64,000 bases of DNA from Shewanella carassii. GTDB taxonomy: Bacteria; Pseudomonadota; Gammaproteobacteria; Enterobacterales; Shewanellaceae. Below, one piece after another: positions 21,363 to 31,800 of the stretch. Position 1 is the first letter of the stretch. Each line of letters starts with the position of its first letter. The stretch is from contig NZ_NGVS01000006.1 of assembly GCF_002777975.1 (NCBI RefSeq), positions 124,001-188,000 of the forward strand, read 5' to 3'. The position numbers and the translations under genes are program-made. The notes under the pieces are model-generated. The model was not told the origin of the DNA, ran no database searches, and saw only the letters and a program-made list of their open reading frames with translations.

Positions 21363-23768
21363 ATGATGAATCAATGCTTATCGGGCTTTTGCATCGCCGT
21401 ACTCTCGGCCATGCTTTGGCCTTGGATACCGCCCTTATTCTCATTGCCAATTATTGCAGTGCTGCTGGTTTTGTGCCTCAGAGTCTTGAGCGGGAGCTGG
21501 GTTCCCAAGGGAAGTGCTTTGCTCTATGGTGCTTTGGGCGGCGTGCTGTGGGTCAGTGTTTATTGTCAGTTAGTCATTGATATTAAAAGCCTTACTGACT
21601 CATCATCCAGCTCTGAAACATCTGTTACTCAGACACTGCGGGGCGAAATCATATCACTAGTTTCTGCAAACGGCGACTGGATCCGTATGGATATTCGGCC
21701 AATTGATGATAATTCTGCAACCCTGTTGGCACCCCTGGCCTCCATGTGGCGTTTGAGCTGGCAGGGAGATGCATTGCCATCGCCGCAATTGGGTGAGGTG
21801 TGGCAGTTTGAAGTTAAACCCAGAACCTTCGCCGCCGTGCTCAATCAGGGCGGCTTCAATCGTCAGCGCTATCTGCTCGGTGAGCGGATAACCGCCAGAG
21901 GCCAGGTGATATCAGGTGAGCGGCTGTTGCCATCAACTGGGCTCAGGGCCCGATTGGTTACAGAGTTAACTCCAATCTTGGCCGAAATTGAGGGCGGCGA
22001 TCTGCTGCTGGCGCTGACCTTGGGTGAGCGGTCACTCTTTTCCGAGGCGCGCTGGCAAGAGTTGCGCCAATCCGGCAATGCCCACTTGGTAGCGATTTCG
22101 GGGTTGCATCTTTCGGTGGTTGCTTTTTGGTGTTATCTGCTGAGTTTGGGAGCGCTCAAGCGTTGGGCACCCGTCTATGGGCGGCGCAATCTGGTACTGG
22201 CATCTTTGGCTGCATTGCTGATGGCACTCTTTTATGCCTATCTGGCGGGCTTTGCCATTGCCACTCAAAGAGCCTTGCTGATGCTGTGTTTGCTGGTGTT
22301 ATCGACTTTAATGATGCGCTATAGCTCGGCCTGGGAGCGGCTGTTGTGGGCACTGGCCTGCGTACTCTTGATTGACCCCTTGGCCAGTCTCAGCGGCGGC
22401 TTTTGGTTGTCATTTTCGGCGTTGGCGTTAATTTTGCTGAGCCTTAATCATCAAGTTCATAATCCTAAGGCTCAGGAGCAGGAGCAGGAGCAAGTACTGA
22501 CCCACTGGCCAGCAAAGCTCAAGCGCTGGGCCTTGGCATTCTGGGCGATACAGTGGCGCCTTTGTCTGGGGCTGTCGCTACTGCAGGCGATACTCTTCGG
22601 CGCAGTGACGGTTCACAGCCTGTGGCTCAACTTGCTATTGGTGCCTTGGTTCAGTTTGCTGGTGATCCCCCTGGCGCTGCTGGCACTGCTGCTGTGGTCG
22701 GTGTTCTCCGCCTTGGGGATGGATGCTGTGGCACTCATGCCTTGGCAATTGGCATCTTTCAGTCTCTGGGCGGTGCAAAAATTATGGCAGTTTAATAGTC
22801 AGCTTCCCGGTGGCTGGCTCATGTTGCCGCAGGCTCTCAGCGCCGCAGCGCTGTTGTTGTTTCCGGCATGGCTTTGTTGGCGTATGTTGCCCAAGGGCCG
22901 GGGCGTGGCGATGCTGCTGATATTACCCTTTGTACTGCAGCTCGGGCTTTGGCTTGGCCTGCTTAAACCCAAGGGCTGGCAAATGCATATGTTGGATGTG
23001 GGCCAGGGGCTGGCTGTGGTGGTACAAAAAGGGCCACATGCATTGCTTTATGATACAGGTGCGGCCTTTGGCGAGCGTTTCAGCTACGCCGAGAGGGTGA
23101 TAGTGCCTTTCCTTGGCGCCAAAGGCGTGACCAAACTTGATTACCTGATTATCAGCCATGGCGATAATGACCATGCAGGCGGCGCCCAAGTGCTGATGCA
23201 GGCCTTTGACAAGGCAGGGTTGATCACCGATGTGTCTGAGCTAAAGAGCCGTTATTCAAAGCGTTGGCACAGGGGCTGCCGCCCGGGGATGCTCGATTGG
23301 CAAGGGATAGAGCTTAACTTTCTTGGCCCCCAAGTACCTGAGCCTGGCAACAATGGCTCCTGCGTGCTGCAGCTCTTCGATGGTCATCATAGAGTGCTGC
23401 TGCCGGGGGATATAGAACTGGCCGGTGAGGTCGCCTTATTGCATGGAAAAGGCGCAATCGAGAGTGATATTTTACTGGCGCCCCATCATGGCAGTCGCAC
23501 CTCATCTCACCCTGAGTTTATCGGCGCAATAGCACCCGAGTGGGTGTTGTTTGCGGCCGGATACGGCAATCGCTGGGGATTTCCCAAGGAAGAGATACGT
23601 TTGAGGTATCGGGCCTTTGGCGCTCAAGCCTTGATTTCCGGCGAGCTGGGGCAGGTGAGTCTCCACTTTGATGGCCAGGGTTACACAGTGCACAGTTACC
23701 GCGAGGATCTGGCGCCATTTTGGTATAACCGCTTGTTTGGGTTTGGTATGGCAGGGAATCCAGAGTAG
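21363..23768 (+). CDS. comEC: DNA internalisation protein ComEC/Rec2
   Basis: 801 aa inner-membrane channel for single-stranded DNA uptake in natural competence. Order: N-terminal TMs and OB-like domain (1-200), the Competence core with HLVAISGLHLSVVAFWCY and many TMs (220-520), and a C-terminal metallo-beta-lactamase domain with DVGQGLAVVVQ, ISHGDNDHAGG and LLAPHHGSRTSS. All three MBL motifs look intact. It is first of the cluster comEC-msbA-lpxK-ycaR, with 33 bp to msbA. The start (ATGATG at 21363) has no clear Shine-Dalgarno, so it could be a few codons off. Confidence 0.93.
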   Translation: MMNQCLSGFCIAVLSAMLWPWIPPLFSLPIIAVLLVLCLRVLSGSWVPKGSALLYGALGGVLWVSVYCQLVIDIKSLTDSSSSSETSVTQTLRGEIISLVSANGDWIRMDIRPIDDNSATLLAPLASMWRLSWQGDALPSPQLGEVWQFEVKPRTFAAVLNQGGFNRQRYLLGERITARGQVISGERLLPSTGLRARLVTELTPILAEIEGGDLLLALTLGERSLFSEARWQELRQSGNAHLVAISGLHLSVVAFWCYLLSLGALKRWAPVYGRRNLVLASLAALLMALFYAYLAGFAIATQRALLMLCLLVLSTLMMRYSSAWERLLWALACVLLIDPLASLSGGFWLSFSALALILLSLNHQVHNPKAQEQEQEQVLTHWPAKLKRWALAFWAIQWRLCLGLSLLQAILFGAVTVHSLWLNLLLVPWFSLLVIPLALLALLLWSVFSALGMDAVALMPWQLASFSLWAVQKLWQFNSQLPGGWLMLPQALSAAALLLFPAWLCWRMLPKGRGVAMLLILPFVLQLGLWLGLLKPKGWQMHMLDVGQGLAVVVQKGPHALLYDTGAAFGERFSYAERVIVPFLGAKGVTKLDYLIISHGDNDHAGGAQVLMQAFDKAGLITDVSELKSRYSKRWHRGCRPGMLDWQGIELNFLGPQVPEPGNNGSCVLQLFDGHHRVLLPGDIELAGEVALLHGKGAIESDILLAPHHGSRTSSHPEFIGAIAPEWVLFAAGYGNRWGFPKEEIRLRYRAFGAQALISGELGQVSLHFDGQGYTVHSYREDLAPFWYNRLFGFGMAGNPE

Positions 23769-23801
23769 AATGGCGACTTTGTCATAAATATAGTTTCGCT
23801 G

Positions 23802-25601
23802 ATGAGCACATCTCAACAACGTGAAGTCTGGACAGTTTTCAGACGTTTGCTGACCTACCTCAAGCCCCTCAAAGGGGTATTTGTCATCTCGATTCTGGCG
23901 TTGATCACCTATGGGGTTGTGGACGCTACTTTTATCGCTTTTGTGAAACCTTTTATCGATGAAGGGTTTGCCAATAATTCTGTCGTGGCCGGCGTCGAGC
24001 TGGGCACCTCCAAAGGGTTTAATGCCAGCTCGGATGTGTTGACCATGGCCCCCTTTGTGGTAGTGGGGCTATTCAGTCTTCGGGGGTTGGCCAACTTTGT
24101 CTCTACCTATGGCATCTCTTATATCAGCGCCAAGCTTATTCAAGATATGCGTCAGCAGGTGTTTGAACACATACTGTCGCTGCCTGTCAGCTATATGGAC
24201 AAGGAAAACACGGGTTCTTTGATCTCCAAAGTGACCTTCGACACAGAGCAAATTGCCAGAGCCTCCGGCAGCGCGCTGATCACCCTAGTGAGAGACAGCG
24301 TCACTGTTATTGGCATGTTGGGGTTGATGTTCTATTACTCTTGGAAACTGTCGCTGTGCATTCTGATCATTGGTCCTTTCATCGGGGTGGTGATTGCCGT
24401 CGTCAGTCGCCGCTTCCGTAAGGTATCGCGGCAGATCCAGGGGGCCATGGGCTCGGTGACTGCGGTGACCGAGCAGATGATCAAGGGCCACAAGAACGTA
24501 TTGTCTTTCGGTGGTCAGAAGACTGAGGCCGATCGCTTTGCCAAGGTCAACGATCACAACCGTTATCAGAACATGAAACTGGCGGCGGCCCAGGCCATCA
24601 GCCAGCCGCTTATCATGATCATAGGCTCCTTTGCATTGGCCTTTGTGCTCTATGCTGCCAGCTTTGACAGTCTGAAGGATGAACTGACTGCGGGTACCTT
24701 TGCCACTATCCTGGGCGCCATGCTGGCCATGCTGCAACCCATCAAGAACCTGACCCGAGTCAACGCCGAGTTTCAACGGGGTATTGCCGCCTGTACCACA
24801 GTGTTTGAGCTGCTGGATACCCCGGGGGAGTCCGATAGCGGCACTCACACAGTCGAGCGGGTTGAGGGCAATCTGCGTTTCGATAATGTCAGCTTTGGTT
24901 ATCAGGGCCAGGAACGTCTGGCGCTTGAGAATATCGACTTTGAAGTGCGTCAGGGGCAGACTCTGGCACTGGTGGGCCGCTCAGGCTCGGGTAAGTCGAC
25001 TATCGCCAGTCTGGTAACCCGTTTCTACACCGGGCTAAAACAGGGGCAGATAACCTTGGATGATATCAGTATTTACGACTATTCACTCAAGTGTCTGCGT
25101 AGCCAGGTCGCGCTGGTGTCGCAGCAGGTCACCCTGTTCAACGACACCATAGCCAATAATATCGCCTATGCCTACCCAGGCGAGGCTACCCGGGAGCAGA
25201 TAGAAAACGCTGCCAGATTGGCTTATGCGATGGAGTTTATCGAAAGCTTGCCCCAAGGACTGGATACCGAGATAGGTGAGAACGGCGTGATGCTGTCCGG
25301 TGGTCAACGCCAGCGGATCGCCATTGCCAGAGCCATCCTCAGGGATGCCCCAGTGTTGATCCTCGATGAGGCAACCTCGGCACTGGATACCGAATCCGAG
25401 AAGGCGATTCAAAAGGGGCTGGATAACCTGCGCCGCAATCGCACCTCGATTGTGATTGCCCACAGACTGTCGACCATTGAAAGTGCCGATCAGATTTTGG
25501 TGGTCGATCAGGGCAAGATCCTCGAGCGCGGCACGCATCAGAGCCTGTTGGAAAAGGATGGGACGTACGCCAAGCTGTATCAGATGCAATTCGGAGGTTA
25601 A
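23802..25601 (+). CDS. msbA: Lipid A/phospholipid flippase MsbA
   Basis: 599 aa ABC half-transporter with fused six-TM domain and ATPase. It flips lipid A-core across the inner membrane. The NBD shows Walker A GRSGSGKSTI, signature LSGGQRQRIAIARA, Walker B VLILDEATSALD and H-loop IVIAHRLST. The TM domain has the MsbA-like SYMDKENTGSLISKVTFDTEQ. It is immediately followed by lpxK with no spacer, the standard arrangement in gammaproteobacteria. Confidence 0.97.
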   Translation: MSTSQQREVWTVFRRLLTYLKPLKGVFVISILALITYGVVDATFIAFVKPFIDEGFANNSVVAGVELGTSKGFNASSDVLTMAPFVVVGLFSLRGLANFVSTYGISYISAKLIQDMRQQVFEHILSLPVSYMDKENTGSLISKVTFDTEQIARASGSALITLVRDSVTVIGMLGLMFYYSWKLSLCILIIGPFIGVVIAVVSRRFRKVSRQIQGAMGSVTAVTEQMIKGHKNVLSFGGQKTEADRFAKVNDHNRYQNMKLAAAQAISQPLIMIIGSFALAFVLYAASFDSLKDELTAGTFATILGAMLAMLQPIKNLTRVNAEFQRGIAACTTVFELLDTPGESDSGTHTVERVEGNLRFDNVSFGYQGQERLALENIDFEVRQGQTLALVGRSGSGKSTIASLVTRFYTGLKQGQITLDDISIYDYSLKCLRSQVALVSQQVTLFNDTIANNIAYAYPGEATREQIENAARLAYAMEFIESLPQGLDTEIGENGVMLSGGQRQRIAIARAILRDAPVLILDEATSALDTESEKAIQKGLDNLRRNRTSIVIAHRLSTIESADQILVVDQGKILERGTHQSLLEKDGTYAKLYQMQFGG

Positions 25602-26615
25602 GTGGAAGCTCTGCTTAACCGTATCTGGTATCAGAAGCATTGGGCAAGGTGGTTGCTTTGGCCGCTTTCCTGGTTGTTTGCCTTGCTCAGCGGCCTGAGA
25701 CGTCTGGGGTTTAGGCTTGGACTCAAGGCCTCACAAACTCTGCCTGTACCTGTGATCATAGTCGGTAATATTACTGTCGGCGGCAGCGGCAAGACGCCAA
25801 CCGTCATCTATCTGATCGAGCTGCTAAGGCACTATGGCTATCGGCCCGGAGTGATAAGCCGTGGTTATGGCAGTGGTCAAACCGAGCCGAGGTTGGTGCC
25901 TCCCGGGGCCAATCCAACGGATTTTGGTGATGAGCCGGCGATGATAGTAGCCCGCACTCAAGTGCCTATGGCCGTGGGAGTGGATCGTATCGCCACCGCC
26001 GAGTTGCTGCTGGCGTCCACTGAGGTGGATATTATTATCAGTGATGATGGTTTGCAGCACTATCGACTGGGGCGGGATATCGAAGTGGTGGTGCTCGATG
26101 CCAGCCGCCGCTTGGGCAATGGTATGTTATTGCCGGCGGGCCCCTTGAGAGAAGGCGCCTGGCGCTTGGAGACTGCCGACTTGGTAATTCACAACGGTGA
26201 AGCCAGCGATACTGTTAGAGAGTTTGGTATGCAGCTCATTCCCGGCGCTGTGCTGAGTGTTGCAGGGGAAAACCAGGCTCAGCCCCCTACAGCGCCTATG
26301 GCGGTTAAGGCCATGGCGGGTATCGGTAATCCGGAACGTTTTTTTGAAACTCTCTCTCAGATGGGGTTTAAGCTCGAAGCTCAAGAGGTCTTTGCTGATC
26401 ATCAGGCTTATAGTCCAGATGCCTTGGCACCACTTGGTGACGAGCTGCCACTGCTGATGACAGAAAAAGATGCGATCAAGTGTCGCGAATTTGCAAAACA
26501 ACACTGGTGGTATCTGGCCGTCAATGCCAAGCTATCACCCCAATTCGATGCCCAATTGCTGACCCGGGTGCGGGAGGCGATGGCAAACAAACAAAAGGCA
26601 AACCAAAAAGGATAG
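25602..26615 (+). CDS. lpxK: Tetraacyldisaccharide 4'-kinase LpxK
   Basis: 337 aa membrane-associated kinase that phosphorylates the 4' position of the lipid A precursor. P-loop [12 protein letters not shown], then RGYGS and DEPAMIV, and the motif [15 protein letters not shown]. An N-terminal hydrophobic helix ([16 protein letters not shown]) anchors it. The GTG start begins directly after the msbA TAA, so translation is probably coupled; the GGAGG upstream lies inside the end of msbA. Confidence 0.96.
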   Translation: MEALLNRIWYQKHWARWLLWPLSWLFALLSGLRRLGFRLGLKASQTLPVPVIIVGNITVGGSGKTPTVIYLIELLRHYGYRPGVISRGYGSGQTEPRLVPPGANPTDFGDEPAMIVARTQVPMAVGVDRIATAELLLASTEVDIIISDDGLQHYRLGRDIEVVVLDASRRLGNGMLLPAGPLREGAWRLETADLVIHNGEASDTVREFGMQLIPGAVLSVAGENQAQPPTAPMAVKAMAGIGNPERFFETLSQMGFKLEAQEVFADHQAYSPDALAPLGDELPLLMTEKDAIKCREFAKQHWWYLAVNAKLSPQFDAQLLTRVREAMANKQKANQKG

Positions 26616-26619
26616 TCTG

Positions 26620-26799
26620 ATGGCGTTTGATAAGAAACTATTGGAAATCGTAGCCTGCCCGATATGTAAAGGCAGACTGGAATATGACAAGCAGGCACAA
26701 CAACTTATCTGTAAGGCAGATAGGCTGGCTTATCCTATCAATGACGGGATCCCTGTTTTGCTGGCTGACAAGGCCGAGCCTTGGCAAGAAAAACAGTAA
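26620..26799 (+). CDS. ycaR: YcaR/Trm112-like small zinc-ribbon protein
   Basis: 59 aa: [20 protein letters not shown] with a CxxC pair, and [20 protein letters not shown] with a single further Cys. Nearly the same length and pattern as E. coli YcaR (60 aa). It lies 4 bp after lpxK, preceded by AAAAAGGAT. In enterobacteria kdsB follows, but here it does not. The Trm112-type fold often activates a partner methyltransferase in eukaryotes and archaea; the bacterial role is unclear. Confidence 0.92.
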   Translation: MAFDKKLLEIVACPICKGRLEYDKQAQQLICKADRLAYPINDGIPVLLADKAEPWQEKQ

Positions 26800-26816
26800 T
26801 TACCCCAGTAGCTAAA

Positions 26817-26842
26817 CTCCGGTCAGCCATCATTGGCCGGAG
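26817..26842 (+). terminator. Possible terminator of the comEC-msbA-lpxK-ycaR cluster
   Basis: Nine-bp stem with one G-T pair (26817-26825 with 26834-26842), 8-nt loop, followed by only a weak T-rich stretch. Confidence 0.4.
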
Positions 26843-27077
26843 CCTTTCCATTTATTTACCTTGTTTTATCCCTCCTTTGTTCTAGTTGTTTTGTTTGTAA
26901 AATGTTTCTTTTGCTGCGAAATTGTTTGATCTATTGGTTGCTTGTAGATTTGGTCACTGAAAAATCGTTAAATAGCAGGTAGATAGCCTGAATGAGTTTG
27001 CTTTGGGACATTTTCCCTAAGATACTATTAAGAATTTTCTGTGAACTGCTACAAATTATTGGAATGGAGTCCTTTCC

Positions 27078-27803
27078 ATGGCGCAACCTAAATTCAATCA
27101 ATATGTTCTGCGGGTGCTGGAAGCTCATCCCGGGGAACGTATTTGCTCGTTTGAATATGAGGGTAAAAAATACTGGCTTAAACAAGCCGAGACACTGCAG
27201 GGAGCCATGCGGGTGTTGAAACCCAATCCCCAACTGGCGCTTGAAAAAGAGAAACAGACTCTGGAGCATCTGGCCAGTTGCTCAGCCCCGGTGCCGCGTA
27301 TCGTTCAGGCCGACAAGGGCTACTTTGTGGTGGAAGATGCCGGTGCAACTGTCAGAGAATGGTTGGTAATCAAGTCACAAGACGAGCTGGGCATACAACA
27401 GATCCTCAATGACAGTGCCGCAGCTCTGGCAGGTTTGCACTGTATGGGCCTGGCTCACGGTCGTCCGGCGCTCAGGGATATCAGCTGGCAGCAAGGGCAG
27501 GTGACTTTTATCGATTTTGAAGCCACTCAAAAGGGTCAAGATATGCTGATGCAGCAGATAAGGGATCTGCTGGTGTACATTCACAGCTTATACCGCTATA
27601 TGGGGCCGTCCAACGAGGCGATTGCCCAAGCGATAACCAGTTATCGCCAAGCCGGTGGTGAAGCTATCTGGCGTGAGGCCAGAAGTTTCCTGGTCAGTTG
27701 GCAGTGGCTCTATCTGCTACTGAGGCCGTTTCGCGATATAGGCGGCCGTGATCTCAAGCCCATCTATTGGGTGTTGTGGCATTTTCGCAATATTCCCGCC
27801 TGA
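27078..27803 (+). CDS. Small protein-kinase-like phosphotransferase, atypical catalytic loop
   Basis: 241 aa. It has a kinase-like outline: N-lobe Lys in KYWLK (K35), Glu-rich helix (LEKEKQTLEHL, 55-65), hinge YFVVEDAG (82-89), catalytic-loop-like HGRPALRD (127-134) and IDFE (145-148) in the place of DFG. It resembles small bacterial lipopolysaccharide (Kdo/WaaP-type) or BUD32-like kinases more than antibiotic kinases. The His-Gly is followed by Arg instead of the usual Asp, with an Asp five residues later, so the catalytic base is uncertain. RBS GGAG 8 bp before the ATG. It stands downstream of the lipid A cluster but 278 bp away. The substrate is unknown. Confidence 0.65.
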   Translation: MAQPKFNQYVLRVLEAHPGERICSFEYEGKKYWLKQAETLQGAMRVLKPNPQLALEKEKQTLEHLASCSAPVPRIVQADKGYFVVEDAGATVREWLVIKSQDELGIQQILNDSAAALAGLHCMGLAHGRPALRDISWQQGQVTFIDFEATQKGQDMLMQQIRDLLVYIHSLYRYMGPSNEAIAQAITSYRQAGGEAIWREARSFLVSWQWLYLLLRPFRDIGGRDLKPIYWVLWHFRNIPA

Positions 27804-27843
27804 GCCTTGCCGAGTCAATAAACGCCCACAACTGAGAGGACCG

Positions 27844-28728
27844 TCATTTGTCGGTTAATCCCAGATACAGGGTTTTGACCCAGCGCTCCTTGGGGATGAA
27901 TTGCCAGCCCCATTCCCGCCATGCTTGGGGTAGTTCCTTGGCCTGCATCTGCTCGAGAGTCATGCCGCGCTGCTTGCCCTCTTTCATCCAATTGATGCAG
28001 TCATCCAGCATATGTTTGAACCTCAGGAGATCGGCCTTATTAGCCAGTTCCCCATGACCTGGAATAACCAAGGTATCCTGATCTATGAGTTCAAGCACGG
28101 CCGCGACATTGTCTCTGTAGCCGATGACTGAGCCGCCGTGGTCGAGATCGATAAAAGGAAACCTGTCTTTAAAGAAGAGATCGCCCATATGCACCAGTTT
28201 GCGATCCTGCCACAGCACCAGGGTGTCACCATCCGTATGCCCTGGGCCCAGATGAATAAGTTCCAACACCTGGTTGTTGAAGTGAATTTTCAGTCCCTTG
28301 TCATAGGTGATAACAGGTAGCGCCTTCTTATGGGTTGCTTTCTCATTCAAGCGCTTGAGCACATTCTCGTGGGCAAGAATGTTGGCGTTTTGGCCAAAGT
28401 ACAGATTGCCGCCGGTATGATCGCTGTGAAAATGGGTATTGATGACAAAAGCCGGATAGCCCGGCTTGAGACCCTGTAGTGCCGCAGAAATCTTCTCTGC
28501 CAGCGGCGCAAACTGGTCATCTATGATAAGCAGTCCATCCTCCCCGGCACTGACACCTATGTTGCCGCCGGCGCCGGTCAACATGTAGCGACCTGGCAGC
28601 AGTTCATGAGTGGTTATCATGACCTCGGCATAGGGATTCTTGGCATAGGAATTGTTTTCCGCCGCGGTGGCCAAGCTGACAAGTGTAAACAGCACGAGTG
28701 ATGTAAAGCGTTTAAGCAAACCTAGCAT
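27844..28728 (-). CDS. Secreted metallo-beta-lactamase-fold hydrolase
   Basis: 294 aa with a signal peptide (LGLLKRFTSLVLFTLVSLATAA). MBL motifs are complete: NTHFHSDHTGG (HxHxDH), the second His in LGPGHTDGDT, an Asp in VHMGDLFF and a final His in IPGHGE, so two zinc ions can bind. It resembles the family of periplasmic MBL proteins linked to quinoprotein or sulfur oxidation operons, but no such genes are nearby. A beta-lactam role cannot be claimed. RBS GGAG present. Convergent with the kinase-like gene, 40 bp apart. Confidence 0.8.
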   Translation of the reverse strand: MLGLLKRFTSLVLFTLVSLATAAENNSYAKNPYAEVMITTHELLPGRYMLTGAGGNIGVSAGEDGLLIIDDQFAPLAEKISAALQGLKPGYPAFVINTHFHSDHTGGNLYFGQNANILAHENVLKRLNEKATHKKALPVITYDKGLKIHFNNQVLELIHLGPGHTDGDTLVLWQDRKLVHMGDLFFKDRFPFIDLDHGGSVIGYRDNVAAVLELIDQDTLVIPGHGELANKADLLRFKHMLDDCINWMKEGKQRGMTLEQMQAKELPQAWREWGWQFIPKERWVKTLYLGLTDK

Positions 28729-28791
28729 GGGAACTCCAACAAATAGTTGAGTGCTGGGATAAAGCTAGTTCGCTATTGATGTCCGGGCAAT

Positions 28792-28817
28792 AAAAAAGCT
28801 GCAATGGCAGCTTTTTT
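28792..28817. terminator. Terminator of the RND efflux operon
   Basis: Perfect 11-bp stem 28792-28802 with 28807-28817, loop aatg, A/T runs on both flanks. On the minus strand it lies 25 bp after the stop of the last RND gene. Confidence 0.9.
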
Positions 28818-28841
28818 ATCTGTTCAGCGGCGCTTTTGGGC

Positions 28842-31800
28842 TCAGGTCCAGGGCAGCAGGCGCTGACTGAGTTTAAGCGATTGCCCGAGCCTGATGGCCG
28901 CATTATGACGCAGGCGGAAGAAGGCCTGGTAACACAGGGGCACCAAATAGAGACTGGTCAGGGTGGAGAAACTCAAGCCACCTATGATGGCAATCGCCAT
29001 AGGTGAGTATGGCGGGCCACCGCCACCTATCTGAGTGTCTCCCAGCGCCAGCGGAAGCAGGCCCAGAACTGTGGTCCCAACCGTCATCAATACCGGCCGC
29101 AAGCGGGTGACACAGACAGAGGCGATGACTTCAGACAACTGCTCCAGTGGCGGCGTCATCTGATTGATTTGATCCACCAGCACTATGCCGTTGTTGACCA
29201 CTATCCCCATCAGGATCAGTATGCCTATCATGGCCATCACTGACATAGGCGTGCCGCTCAGCCACAGGGCCCAGAATACCCCTGTGATGGAGAAGAGTAT
29301 GCTGGTAATGATGGCGCTCGGCAGCAGCAGCGACTCAAACAAAGCCGCCATCACTATATAGATCATGGCAATCGCCAACACCATGTTGATCAGCATGACA
29401 GACTCTTCCTCGTCCTGACGTTGAAAGCCGCCTCTGAGTGAGTAGTCATAACCATGGGGGAAGTTGACATGCTTGAGCGCCGCCATGATCTGTTTCTGCG
29501 CCTCTTCCATGCTGAGATCTTCAAGGTTAGCGCCTATGGAAAGTGCCGTCTGGCGATCATAGTGACGAATGACATCGAATCTGGGGACAATTTCCACCTT
29601 GGCCAGACTCTCCAGCGAATAGACCTTGCTGTCCTGCCGCACTATGGGTAGTTGTTTTAGCCGCTCCAGCGACTGACGCCAGTCGCGTTCAAAGGCCAGT
29701 TCGATTCTGAGCTCACCACTGGGATCGTGGCGAAATGAACGCAGTGCCGCGCCCCGCAGTGCCAGGGAGATACTGCCGGCAATATCCTTGATGCTCAGCC
29801 CCAGGCGGGCGGCCAGCTCTCTGTCTATCTGTACTATCACCTCCTGCTGGGCACCGTTGAGCTCAGAGCGCACATCATGCAGGCCCTCTATGTTGGACAG
29901 CAAAGGGATCACCTGTTCACTGAGGCGAATCAGCTCTGAGGTGGAGCGCCCGGTCAGTGTGACTCTGACGCCGGACTCATCGCTGCCCCAGCCAAACTGA
30001 GGCTTGGCAATGGAGAACTTGGGAAATCCTTCGCGGATCCGCTTTTTCAGCTCGGCGACATCTTCTTCCAGATCCGGCTTCAGCAGTATGGTGGAAGAGG
30101 CATCCTCGGGAGAGTAATAGCTGTAGACGGCATCTATGTGGAACTCTTCCTTATGGGCATAGAGGTAGTCTTCCATCTGGCTGACCATGGCCTCGGTGAC
30201 CGCCAGGCTGTGACGTCCTTGCAACTGGTAGTTGATGTAGAAGCGTTCCTTGCTTTGGCTATCCTGGCTGTCCTGTTTCACCAACGACAGCGGCAGGGCG
30301 GTTGACAGCAACATCAGCAGTGCCAGGCAAGTAGCGGTTTTCGGGTGCTGCAGTATCCAGTTGAGACTGGTGTGGTAAGACTTCTGCAGCCGCGATTCTT
30401 TCTCGACCCGCTCAAACCTGAGTTGCAGTTTTGACAGCATCAAGGGGATTAGTGTCTTGGCCACCAACAGCGAGGCCGCCAGCGAAATGCAGATAGCGAT
30501 GGCAACATGTTCGAGGAAGATAGTCAGCTCCACTTTGACCCCGAAAATATTCGGCAGGAACACTATCGCCGTGGTCAGGGTGCCGGCCAGCACCGCCAGC
30601 GCTACCTTGTCGACCCCGTTGAGGATTGCCCGATCGCCGGTGGTGTTGGGGCTGTCATCTGTATTGTGACCGGCAGCGCCATGTTGCTGCTCCTGCAACA
30701 CACTCTCAGTGACCACCACGGCATTATCAATCAGCATACCTATCGCCAGCAGCAGCCCCATCATAGAGAGGATATTGAGGCTGTAGCCGAGAAAGTACAT
30801 GCCGGCCAATGTCATACAGATGGAGATGGGTACGGAGGAAACCACCACCAGGGTCATGCGCAGGTTGCGCAGGAACAGGTACAGCACGGCAAAGGAGAGC
30901 AGGGCGCCCAGCAGGCCGGACATCAACAAGTCCTTGAGCGACGATTTCACTCCATGGGCTTGATCTTCCATGATAAACAGCTTGATCCCCTGAAATTGCT
31001 TGTCCTCTCTTGCGGCCTCAATCACTTTAAGCACCCTGGCCGAAACCTCCACCAGATTGGCGCCGGATTCCTTGAACACATCCAGGCCGACGGCATATTT
31101 CTTATCCAGATGGCGGCCCTCGGTGGCTTCAGGCAGGGCGAAATTGACTTCGCTGATATCGCCCAGGGTCAAACCCGGCAGCAATACCAGCGCCTTGATC
31201 TCTTCGAGATTACGGAACTCGCCCTTGGGAGACACCTGATAGACCCGGCCGTTGTCCCTCAGGTTGCCGCCGCTTATCACAAAGTTTTCTGCCGCCAGAC
31301 GCTTGTGAATGGCGGGAACACTCATGCCACTGGCGGCCAGGCGCTGGGCATCGAGACGTATCTCTATCTGTTTTTGCTCCACGCCATAGAGGGTGACCTT
31401 GGAAACGCCTTCCACCCTCTCCAGTGGCCGTTTGAGCTGTTTCTCCAGCAGATCGAAGGCGCCGGAGAGTTCCCGCTCACTGGAGATCCTGATATTCAGC
31501 ATAGGCATGTCGGCGGTGGAGAACTGCATGATAAACACCCGCTCCACATCGGTTGGCAGCAGATGGCGCACCGCATCCACCTTTTCCCGCGCCTCCAGGC
31601 TGCGGGCGGCGACGTTTTCACCCCACTTAATTCTCACTTCTATCTCGCTGCCATCCTGGCTGGAACGTGAGCGCAGCTCATCGAGTCCACCCATGGTGGC
31701 GAGCGACTCTTCCAGTACATTGGTGATGTCGCGTTCCACTTCCGCCGGAGAGGAGCCTTTGTAAGGCACCTGGATAAAGATCCGCGGGATCTCTATCCCG

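Noticed and set aside
22473..22490. Three tandem CAGGAG hexamers inside comEC as a possible phase-variable repeat
   Set aside because: The unit is six bases, so length changes would keep the frame, and only three copies are present.
27844..28728. Antibiotic-resistance metallo-beta-lactamase
   Set aside because: The zinc motifs are those of the broad MBL fold, and the sequence does not show features of a specific B1, B2 or B3 beta-lactamase. A resistance claim is not supported.
30507..31670. Long plus-strand open frame of 387 codons opposite the second RND pump, and another of 323 codons at 35228-36199 opposite the adaptor gene
   Set aside because: Both lie antisense to well-supported genes, are rich in His/Gln/Gly as expected for the complement of high-GC coding DNA, and have no family features or RBS.
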